Assembly (NCBI GenBank): GCA_937871605.1
Contig: CALMRM010000059.1
Coordinates: 1 to 5,394 of the forward strand
Source of the DNA: an uncultured Terriglobus sp.
GTDB lineage: Bacteria > Acidobacteriota > Terriglobia > Terriglobales > Acidobacteriaceae
Direction of reading: 5' to 3'
DNA: 5,394 nt
In this document: positions 1 through 5,090 of the stretch, one piece after another
Numbering within the stretch: the first letter of the stretch is position 1
How the letters are laid out: every line of letters starts with the position of its first letter
Program-made: the position numbers and the translations under genes
Notes under the pieces: generated by a model
The model's input: the letters and a program-made list of their open reading frames with translations, nothing else
What the model was told of the DNA's origin: nothing
The model's database searches: none

Positions 1-300
1 GGTCAGCGGCCCTGGCCAGAACGTCTCCGCCAGGCGGTCGAAGACGGAGTTGACTTCGCGCACCAGTTCATAGGCCTGGGCAACATCGGCAATCAGCAAC
101 GAGAGCGGCTTGTGCTTGGCCCGCGTCTTCAGTTCGTAAATCTGCTCCACGGCACGCAGGTTGACGGGGTCAACGGCCAGGCCGTAGAAGGTATCGGTCG
201 GCAGCGCCACCACCATGCCGTTTTCAAGGCAGCGAGCCACGTGGCGCACCAGGTCTGGCTCCGGCTCATCCGGATGTATGCGCAACATCTCTGCAGTCAT
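1..300 (-). CDS. L-threonylcarbamoyladenylate synthase, Sua5/YrdC/TsaC family (N-terminal 100 residues; cut by window edge)
   Basis: Enzymes of this family make threonylcarbamoyl-AMP from threonine, bicarbonate and ATP. This is the first step of the t6A37 modification of ANN-decoding tRNAs in the cytoplasm. I translated the complement from the ATG at 300-298 and the frame stays open to base 1. Seen in the sequence: a PTDTFYGLAVDP block at residues 34-45, the K-x-R...KPLS block at residues 58-67 (KTRAKHKPLS), and FWPGPLT at residues 94-100. These are the hallmark nucleotide- and substrate-binding segments of the YrdC fold, in the expected order and spacing. A GGAG lies five bases before the ATG, which supports this start. 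The C-terminal half lies outside the window, so I cannot tell a short TsaC-like protein from a longer Sua5 with an extra C-terminal domain. It is divergent from the RNA methyltransferase gene. The family call is firm; the exact subtype is open. Confidence 0.93.
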   Translation of the reverse strand, partial: MTAEMLRIHPDEPEPDLVRHVARCLENGMVVALPTDTFYGLAVDPVNLRAVEQIYELKTRAKHKPLSLLIADVAQAYELVREVNSVFDRLAETFWPGPLT

Positions 301-305
301 GCACG

Positions 306-309
306 CTCC
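306..309 (-). promoter_or_regulatory. Shine-Dalgarno for the Sua5/YrdC-family gene
   Basis: The complement reads GGAG, followed by five bases (CGTGC) and then the ATG at 300-298. The spacing is normal and decides this start over the second in-frame ATG four codons further in. Confidence 0.6.
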
Positions 310-369
310 AGGGCAAACACCCAGCATCGAACGTAGCACACCGCCCTGCCAGCCGAGCCGCACACACCC

Positions 370-374
370 GGAGG
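370..374 (+). promoter_or_regulatory. GGAGG Shine-Dalgarno ahead of trmH, with odd spacing
   Basis: A strong GGAGG lies 13 bases before the GTG (388) that opens the methyltransferase frame, longer than usual. It lies five bases before an ATG at 380 that opens only a seven-codon, out-of-frame ORF. It may serve the GTG poorly, serve the mini-ORF, or both. Confidence 0.5.
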
Positions 375-379
375 ATAGA

Positions 380-403
380 ATGCAGACGTGTCCCTCCACC
401 TGA
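380..403 (+). other. Seven-codon mini-ORF overlapping the trmH start
   Basis: An ATG at 380 with a well-spaced GGAGG opens the ORF MQTCPST, which stops with TGA at 401-403, inside the first codons of trmH in another frame. If translated, ribosomes would terminate 13-15 bases past the GTG at 388 and could re-initiate there. It could equally be chance. There is no evidence that it encodes a functional peptide. Confidence 0.3.
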
Positions 404-1161
404 CCAGCAAGGCTAATCCACGGGTCCGCGCCCTGCGCGCAGCGCTGGGTGGCCAGACGGCGGGCCTGGTCGGCATAGAGGGCTTGCATCTGCTGCGCGA
501 AGCGGTTTGCAGCGGCCTGCCCGTTCGCACCTTGGCCGTGCGTGAGGATCGTGCCGACGTGGTGGCGATGTTCTCTGACGATCTTCAAACGGAGACGCTG
601 GTTCTCTCCCCCGCTGCCTTCCAGAGCGCAGCGATGACGGAGCATGCCCAGGGCGTGGCTGCCGTGTTGGAGATACCCGCACAGCCGTATGTGCCGCGCA
701 GTGGCGACCTCTTGCTGCTTGCCGACGGGGTGCGCGATCCGGGCAATCTGGGTACGCTGATCCGCTCCGCCGAGGCCTTTGGAGCGGCTGCAGTGGCCCT
801 CACAGCGGACACGGTGAGCCCGGGGAATGGCAAGTGCCTGCGTGCCGCCGCGGGTGCCAGTTTTCGGCTGCCGCTGCCAGCGTGGGACGAGAGGCTATAC
901 AACGGTCTTCGCGCCATAGACGCGAAGATTTACGGCGCGGTCGCGCATGAGGGACGGCTGGCGCACGACATGGCCTTCGGGACTACGGCGGTGCTGGTCA
1001 TCGGCAACGAGGCGGCGGGCATTTCTGAGGAGGTGCTGGGGTGCTGCGATGCGCGCGTGACACTCGCCACCCCTGGCCCGACAGAGAGCCTGAATGCCGC
1101 CGTCGCCGGGTCTCTGCTGCTGTACGAGGCCTCGCAACAGCGGCTGCGCGCGCGCCCATGA
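388..1161 (+). CDS. TrmH/SpoU-family RNA 2'-O-ribose methyltransferase
   Basis: A 257-residue SPOUT methyltransferase that would transfer a methyl group from S-adenosylmethionine to a ribose 2'-OH of tRNA or rRNA. An N-terminal substrate-binding segment (residues 4-40: LTSKANPRVRALR, then a VGIEGLHLLREA-type block) precedes the SPOUT domain. Motif 1 is DPGNLGTLIRSAEAFG around residues 117-132, with N120, R126 and E129. The following stretch KCLRAAAGASFRLP is at about 149-162. Motif 2 is VIGNEAAGIS at 204-213. Motif 3 is TESLNAAVAGSLLLYEAS at 232-249, which in the family forms the trefoil-knot cofactor site. The start is GTG at 388: a TAG at 376-378 blocks upstream extension and the family's LTS..NP opening follows at once. 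The stop overlaps the rarA start (ATGA). The presence of the N-terminal segment makes it look more like RlmB/TsnR-type enzymes than minimal TrmL, but the target nucleotide cannot be read from sequence, so no symbol is given. Confidence 0.93.
   Translation: MSLHLTSKANPRVRALRAALGGQTAGLVGIEGLHLLREAVCSGLPVRTLAVREDRADVVAMFSDDLQTETLVLSPAAFQSAAMTEHAQGVAAVLEIPAQPYVPRSGDLLLLADGVRDPGNLGTLIRSAEAFGAAAVALTADTVSPGNGKCLRAAAGASFRLPLPAWDERLYNGLRAIDAKIYGAVAHEGRLAHDMAFGTTAVLVIGNEAAGISEEVLGCCDARVTLATPGPTESLNAAVAGSLLLYEASQQRLRARP
904..930 (+). repeat. Intragenic inverted repeat (hairpin potential) in trmH
   Basis: TCTTCGCG (906-913) and CGCGAAGA (921-928) are perfect reverse complements around a 7-base loop. In plus-strand RNA two flanking G-U pairs (905/929 and 904/930) would extend the stem to 10 pairs. 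It lies wholly within coding sequence (residues about 173-181, linking the N-terminal half to motif 2), so it may be a by-product of codon choice. Confidence 0.5.
1158..1161 (+). other. ATGA stop-start overlap coupling trmH and rarA
   Basis: The TGA stop of trmH (1159-1161) and the ATG start of rarA (1158-1160) share four bases. The preceding bases are GC-rich with no GGAG-like motif at the right distance, so rarA translation probably depends on ribosomes finishing trmH. The overlap is read directly; the coupling is inferred. Confidence 0.75.
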
Positions 1162-2495
1162 GCCTGTTTGAGCCGCACGCGCCAGAGAGCGCTGCCCTTC
1201 CAAACGCGCCGCTGCCGGAGCGCATGCGACCGCGTAACCTCCAGGAGTTTGCGGGTCAGCAGCACCTGCTGGCTCCCGGCAAGCCGCTGCGCCTTGCGAT
1301 TGAAGCGGGCGAGCCCGGCTCCATGATTTTCTGGGGACCGCCCGGCACCGGCAAGACGACCCTTGCGAAGATTGTGGCGGCGTCTCTGTCGGCGAACTTT
1401 GTCGAGTTTTCGGCGGTAACCAGCGGCTTGAAAGAGATCAAGCAGGTGATGGCCGATGCGGAGCGCGGCGCTGCCCACGGCTTGCGCACGGTCCTCTTTG
1501 TCGATGAGATCCATCGCTTCAACAAGGCGCAGCAGGACGCATTCCTGCCCTATGTGGAACGTGGTGCCATCCGCCTGATCGGCGCGACCACGGAGAACCC
1601 GTCGTTTGAGGTCAACGCGGCCCTGCTGTCGCGCTGCCGCGTGTATGTGCTGCAGGCGCTGACCGAGAGCGAGATGGTGTTGCTGCTGCGAACGGCTCTC
1701 CACGACGCCGAGCGAGGCCTGGGCCTGCTCGGCATCCACGCGGACGAGGACGCCCTCCTTGCGCTTGCCTCCTTCAGCAACGGCGACGCACGCTACGCCC
1801 TGAACGCGCTGGACGCCGCGGCACGGGTGCTTGCAGGTAAACGCGAAACCCAGCTGACCAAAGAAGCCGTTGCGGAAGTGCTGCAGCAACGCACCCTGCT
1901 GTATGACAAGCATGGTGAGCAGCACTTCGATCTGATCTCTGCCCTACACAAGAGTGTCCGCAACTCTGACCCGGACGCCGCCGTGTACTGGCTGCGGCGC
2001 ATGCTCGAGGCCGGTGAGGACGCAAACTACGTGGCCCGGCGCATCGTGCGCATGGCGGTGGAGGACATTGGCCTGGCCGCGCCTGAGGCGTTGAACCTGA
2101 CCCTTTCCGCGCAGCAGGCCATGCATTTTCTAGGCTCGCCTGAGGGTGAGCTGGCGCTGGCGCAAGCGGTGATTTACCTGGCGCTCGCACCCAAGTCGAA
2201 TGCTGTCTACCTGGCCTACGGTGAGGCGGGCAAGGACATAGCAGCGAGTGGCGCCCTGCCGGTGCCGCTGCACCTGCGCAACGCGCCCACGAAGCTCATG
2301 AAAGAGCTCGACTACGGCAAGGGCTACCAGTACGCGCATGATCTGCTAGGACGTGCGGCGGCCATGCAGTGCCTGCCGGACGGGCTTGAGGATCGCCGCT
2401 ACTACCGGCCCACCGGGGAAGGGCGAGAACGGCAGTTGAGCCAGCGTCTTGGGGAGCTTGACCGTTTGCGCAACCGCACTGCCCCGCAGGACTAG
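1158..2495 (+). CDS. rarA: Replication-associated recombination protein A (RarA/MgsA, AAA+ ATPase)
   Basis: RarA is a cytoplasmic DNA-dependent ATPase of the clamp-loader-like AAA+ group. It acts with SSB at stalled replication forks and recombination intermediates. The 445 residues match the usual family length. Visible: an N-terminal PLPERMRPRNLQEFAGQQHL segment (18-37), Walker A GPPGTGKTT (60-68), Walker B VLFVDEIHRF (112-121), sensor 1 IGATTENP (141-148), an arginine-finger region LLSRCRV (157-162, probable R159), sensor 2 GDARYALNALD (209-219), and the C-terminal tetramerisation domain with HFDLISALHKSVRNSDPDAA (256-275), ARRIVRMAVEDIGLA (293-307) and the GYQYAHD block (389-395). The frame is open back to an ATG at 1041, but those 39 residues are a shadow of trmH. 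The family's MSLFE-like opening begins at the ATG at 1158. There is no good Shine-Dalgarno just upstream, and the ATGA overlap with trmH suggests translational coupling. Nothing appears truncated or missing. Confidence 0.96.
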   Translation: MSLFEPHAPESAALPNAPLPERMRPRNLQEFAGQQHLLAPGKPLRLAIEAGEPGSMIFWGPPGTGKTTLAKIVAASLSANFVEFSAVTSGLKEIKQVMADAERGAAHGLRTVLFVDEIHRFNKAQQDAFLPYVERGAIRLIGATTENPSFEVNAALLSRCRVYVLQALTESEMVLLLRTALHDAERGLGLLGIHADEDALLALASFSNGDARYALNALDAAARVLAGKRETQLTKEAVAEVLQQRTLLYDKHGEQHFDLISALHKSVRNSDPDAAVYWLRRMLEAGEDANYVARRIVRMAVEDIGLAAPEALNLTLSAQQAMHFLGSPEGELALAQAVIYLALAPKSNAVYLAYGEAGKDIAASGALPVPLHLRNAPTKLMKELDYGKGYQYAHDLLGRAAAMQCLPDGLEDRRYYRPTGEGRERQLSQRLGELDRLRNRTAPQD

Positions 2496-2513
2496 AGCGG
2501 TGCCTAGTTCTGC
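2486..2513. terminator. Inverted repeat across both stop codons of convergent genes; possible bidirectional terminator
   Basis: GCAGGACTAG (2486-2495) and CTAGTTCTGC (2504-2513) form a 10-bp stem with nine Watson-Crick pairs and one G-U pair (2490/2509) in plus-strand RNA, around an 8-base loop. In minus-strand RNA the same position becomes an A-C mismatch. The TAG stops of rarA (2493-2495) and dsbD (complement of 2504-2506) lie at the inner ends of the arms. A short TTTT (2522-2525) follows the plus-strand hairpin after eight other bases. No U-tract follows in the minus direction. The stem is weak in GC for this genome, so intrinsic termination is possible but not shown. Confidence 0.4.
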
Positions 2514-4648
2514 AGGTCGCGTTTTAGTGCGTCCAGGACGACTCCCTTGCTGAGGACCTCCGGCAGCACATCCGGCGAGGCCGAGGCGTTGGCAGGATAG
2601 ACGACGTACGTCGGCACACCACTGCGCCCGACTGCCTGCAGGGCCGACGTGATGCGATCGTCGTACTGCGTCCAATCGGCCCGCATCGGTACTACCTTGC
2701 CGCTCTGCAATTGCTGCTTTACGTCGCCGGACTTCAGCACAACGCGTTCGTTGACCTGGCAACTGAGGCACCAGGCGGCGGTGTAATCGACGAAGACGGC
2801 CTTGCCGCTGCTGCGCGCCTGCTTGACTGCCTCCGCGGAAAACGGCTGCCATACGACGGACGAGCTGTCATTGCCAGATGCAAGCACCGGCAGCGCCACC
2901 GCGAGTGCAGCCAGCAGGACGGCAACCGCTGAACTGCCCAGGCGCACCGGCCAGCGGCCCAGCACCCAGGCGGCGATGGCGATGAGCAGCAGCGACGCCA
3001 GCAGCCATGCCATGCGGGCTGCGCCATCAGCGGCGGTGCCAGCGCTGGTGCTGAACAGGCGTCCATACACGTACACCAGCCAGATGACGGTGGCAAACAG
3101 CGGCAGCGCCGTCACCTGCTTGAGCACCTCCATCCATGCACCGGGGCGTGGCAGCAGCTTGACCCAGGCAGGCTGCAGGCTCAACAGGAGGTACGGAGCG
3201 GCCAGGCCAAGGGCAAGCGACGTGAAAACCAACAGCGTGACCACCGCGGGCTGGGCCAGCGCGAATCCAATGGCTGCTCCCATGAACGGGCCAACGCACG
3301 GCGTGGCTACCACCGTGGCCAGCACACCGGTAAAGAAGCTGCCCGCGTAGCCGCCCTTCTGTGCCAGGCTACCGCCCGCGCTGGTCAGCGACAGGCCGAA
3401 ATCAAACACGCCTGCCAGCGACAGTGCGAAGAAGAACAGAAACAGCGCCAGCGCCGCCACAAATCCAGGCGACTGCAACTGGAACCCCCAGCCAAGCTGG
3501 CGACCGCCCGCGCGCAATGCCAGCAGCACCGCCACAACCGCCCAGAACGAGACCAGGATGCCCAGCGTGTACGCCAACCCATGCTTGCGCACACGCGACC
3601 GCTCCTCTGTGGAGGTCTGCAGCAGCGAGAGCGCCTTGAGAAACAGCACCGGAAAAACACACGGCATCAGGTTCAGCAGCATGCCGCCCACAAAGGCCAG
3701 TCCCGCAGCACTCACCGCCGTGACACCCGCCAGTGCCTGCCCGCCCTGGCTGGAAGATTCGCCCGGCAGCACGGCCACCTCCGTCACCGGCACCGTGATC
3801 TCGTAACTCTCTTTGTCGGTCAGCTTCAGCAGGCCGTGGAGGCTTTTCAGCGGAGTCTTCGCGCCCGGTGCCCGTTGCATGTGGATGCGGACGCCATTCG
3901 GAAGCAGGTCGATAGGCTGCTCGCTGCTGTCGGCAATCTCCTCGCCCTCCCAGGGGTAGAACTCGGCATCCTTCGGCTCGCTACCCAGGGTGGCCGTCAG
4001 CAGGAGATCGTTGCCGTGGCTTTGCGCCAGAAAGCTGGCACCGGCCGGCAGCGGCTTGGGCATGTAGCTGAGCGCGGCACCCAGTGCGCCCACGCGCTCG
4101 CCGTCATGATTCACGACCGTTCCGGCAGGCATCAGCTTCAGGTCGAGTTGCAGGTCTGCCTTGCCGGGGATGCAGGTTTCCTTGCACACGAGCCAATTCA
4201 GGCTGGCCTTCAGCGTCACGTTGCCAGCGGCGTCCGGCTTGGCTGCCGTGCCAGCGTCGATGGTAACGGGGTAGGCTGTCGAATCTTCATACCCGTAATC
4301 AGCCGTCGAATCCAGCAGCAGGCGGTCTGGTGCGGGAAACTGCAGTGGACCGGCGGAAACATTGGCGGGAAGAGACCACTTCACGCGCGGCGGAAAGCCA
4401 GCGTACCCGGCATTGCGCCAGTAGACGTGCCAACCCTCCTCCATGGAGAACACGAAGCCGACGGTCTGCTGCCCGCCACGGGCGATGGCTGGCCCGGCAC
4501 TGACCATCTCAAGTGTCAGGTGTGGCGCTTTGATGGGACCGGCACCGATGGTGTCGCGGCCTGGTACGCCCTGCGACCATGCGGCTGCATGCCAAACCAG
4601 CAGCAGCAGGAGAACTCGAAGTGGAGACTTGCGTAGCATCTCTTCCAT
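2504..4648 (-). CDS. ScsB/DsbD-like cytoplasmic-membrane thiol:disulfide reductase (periplasmic domain, CcdA-like membrane domain, thioredoxin domain)
   Basis: This family carries electrons from cytoplasmic thioredoxin across the inner membrane to periplasmic thiol proteins. Numbering is from the ATG at 4648 (714 residues). A signal peptide spans about 4-25 (LRKSPLRVLLLLLVWHAAAWS). The periplasmic DsbD/ScsB N-terminal domain follows, with the GWHVYWRNAGYAGFPP block at 72-87 and a CKETC pair at C155/C159. Then come about eight membrane segments: roughly 311-331, 358-378, 394-414, 436-461, 467-489, 509-529, 545-563 and 572-590. The membrane cysteines are in LMPCVFP (C330) and TPCVGPF (C451). 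A C-terminal thioredoxin domain has WCLSC (C627/C630) and a probable cis-proline in GVPT (P679). All three redox pairs are present, so the protein looks functional. The start is uncertain: GTG at 4663, ATG at 4648 and ATG at 4639 are all in frame, and none has a strong Shine-Dalgarno. The long N-domain and CxxxC pair suggest the ScsB branch rather than classical DsbD. It is the last gene of a probable minus-strand operon. Confidence 0.93.
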   Translation of the reverse strand: MEEMLRKSPLRVLLLLLVWHAAAWSQGVPGRDTIGAGPIKAPHLTLEMVSAGPAIARGGQQTVGFVFSMEEGWHVYWRNAGYAGFPPRVKWSLPANVSAGPLQFPAPDRLLLDSTADYGYEDSTAYPVTIDAGTAAKPDAAGNVTLKASLNWLVCKETCIPGKADLQLDLKLMPAGTVVNHDGERVGALGAALSYMPKPLPAGASFLAQSHGNDLLLTATLGSEPKDAEFYPWEGEEIADSSEQPIDLLPNGVRIHMQRAPGAKTPLKSLHGLLKLTDKESYEITVPVTEVAVLPGESSSQGGQALAGVTAVSAAGLAFVGGMLLNLMPCVFPVLFLKALSLLQTSTEERSRVRKHGLAYTLGILVSFWAVVAVLLALRAGGRQLGWGFQLQSPGFVAALALFLFFFALSLAGVFDFGLSLTSAGGSLAQKGGYAGSFFTGVLATVVATPCVGPFMGAAIGFALAQPAVVTLLVFTSLALGLAAPYLLLSLQPAWVKLLPRPGAWMEVLKQVTALPLFATVIWLVYVYGRLFSTSAGTAADGAARMAWLLASLLLIAIAAWVLGRWPVRLGSSAVAVLLAALAVALPVLASGNDSSSVVWQPFSAEAVKQARSSGKAVFVDYTAAWCLSCQVNERVVLKSGDVKQQLQSGKVVPMRADWTQYDDRITSALQAVGRSGVPTYVVYPANASASPDVLPEVLSKGVVLDALKRDLQN

Positions 4649-4676
4649 CGTATGACGTGTCACACCGATGAACTGC

Positions 4677-5090
4677 TCAAGCGCGCCCCTGGTGCGCCCG
4701 CATACGGTGTTCGACCATGATGCAGCGGTCCATCACGACGGCGATGCGGTGGGCCTCTGCCACCTGTGCCGCTTCTTCATTGCGGATGCCGTGCTGCACC
4801 CACAGGCGTTCCAGGCCAAGCCCAACCATCTCGTCGACAATGCCGGGGATCGCCTTGGGCAGCCGGAAGACGTTTACAAGGTCCGGCTTCTTCGGCAGGT
4901 CGCGCAGCGAGGCGTAGCTCGGTTCGCCCAGCACTGCTTCAATGGACGGGTTTACCGGGATGATCTTCTTACCGACACTCTGCAGGTACCGCGAGACGTA
5001 GTAGCTCGGCTTTGTGGGGTCGCTCGACAGGCCCACGACCGCGATGGTTTCGGCCTGCAGCATGGCCGCGATCGTTTCCGGTTCATTCAC
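4677..5090 (-). CDS. CoA-binding domain protein (YccU/YneT type, single Rossmann domain)
   Basis: A 137-residue protein of the succinyl-CoA-ligase-like CoA_binding family, which has a Rossmann fold. Members bind CoA or a related nucleotide, and their biological role is not established. Visible: the nucleotide-binding turn VVGLSSDPTKPSYYVSRYL (18-36), KKIIPVNP (41-48), the VNVFRLP block (72-78), WVQHGIRNEEA (97-107) and the conserved tail DRCIMVEHR (121-129). The length matches the small stand-alone family. I chose the GTG at 5090 rather than an in-frame GTG at 5114. A near-perfect AAGGAGG sits seven bases upstream of 5090, and the longer form would only add eight residues that merely encode that site. 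The gene overlaps the end of the DinB-like gene by four bases (GTGA) and ends just before dsbD, so it lies in the middle of a tight operon. Confidence 0.92.
   Translation of the reverse strand: MNEPETIAAMLQAETIAVVGLSSDPTKPSYYVSRYLQSVGKKIIPVNPSIEAVLGEPSYASLRDLPKKPDLVNVFRLPKAIPGIVDEMVGLGLERLWVQHGIRNEEAAQVAEAHRIAVVMDRCIMVEHRMRAHQGRA
5087..5090 (-). other. GTGA start-stop overlap between the DinB-like and CoA-binding genes
   Basis: On the minus strand GTG (5090-5088) starts the CoA-binding gene and TGA (5089-5087) ends the DinB-like gene. With a strong ribosome-binding site just ahead, this indicates co-transcription and allows both coupled and independent initiation. Confidence 0.8.

Larger units (their letters stand above)
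301..387. promoter_or_regulatory. Divergent intergenic region between the Sua5/YrdC gene and trmH
   Basis: These 87 bases must carry the promoters for both divergent genes unless either is read from further away. I see no clear TTGACA-type -35 box on either strand. The only good -10-like hexamer is TAGAAT at 376-381 on the plus strand (one mismatch to TATAAT), only six bases before the GTG start of the methyltransferase. If used, it would put transcription start at or next to that GTG, giving a leaderless message. No operator-like palindrome is obvious. Promoter placement is inference. Confidence 0.4.

Noticed and set aside
112..403. Short plus-strand frames across the Sua5/YrdC gene and the intergenic region
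   Set aside because: They are antisense to the YrdC-family coding region, with no motifs. Only the last few codons (380-403) are of interest, and they are listed separately as a mini-ORF.
1041..1157. 39-residue upstream extension of rarA from an ATG at 1041
   Set aside because: The extra residues are Arg/Ala-rich, overlap the conserved motif 3 region of trmH in another frame, and precede the natural MSLFE start, which overlaps the trmH stop as ATGA.
930..1925. 331-residue open frame on the minus strand opposite trmH/rarA
   Set aside because: It lies fully antisense to two genes with clear family motifs, has no recognisable domain, and its composition is typical of a high-GC shadow frame.
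3581..4636. 351-residue open frame on the plus strand opposite dsbD
   Set aside because: It is antisense to a gene with intact signal peptide, membrane and thioredoxin motifs. It is rich in Gln, Arg and His, as expected for the reverse frame of this coding sequence, and no family is recognisable.
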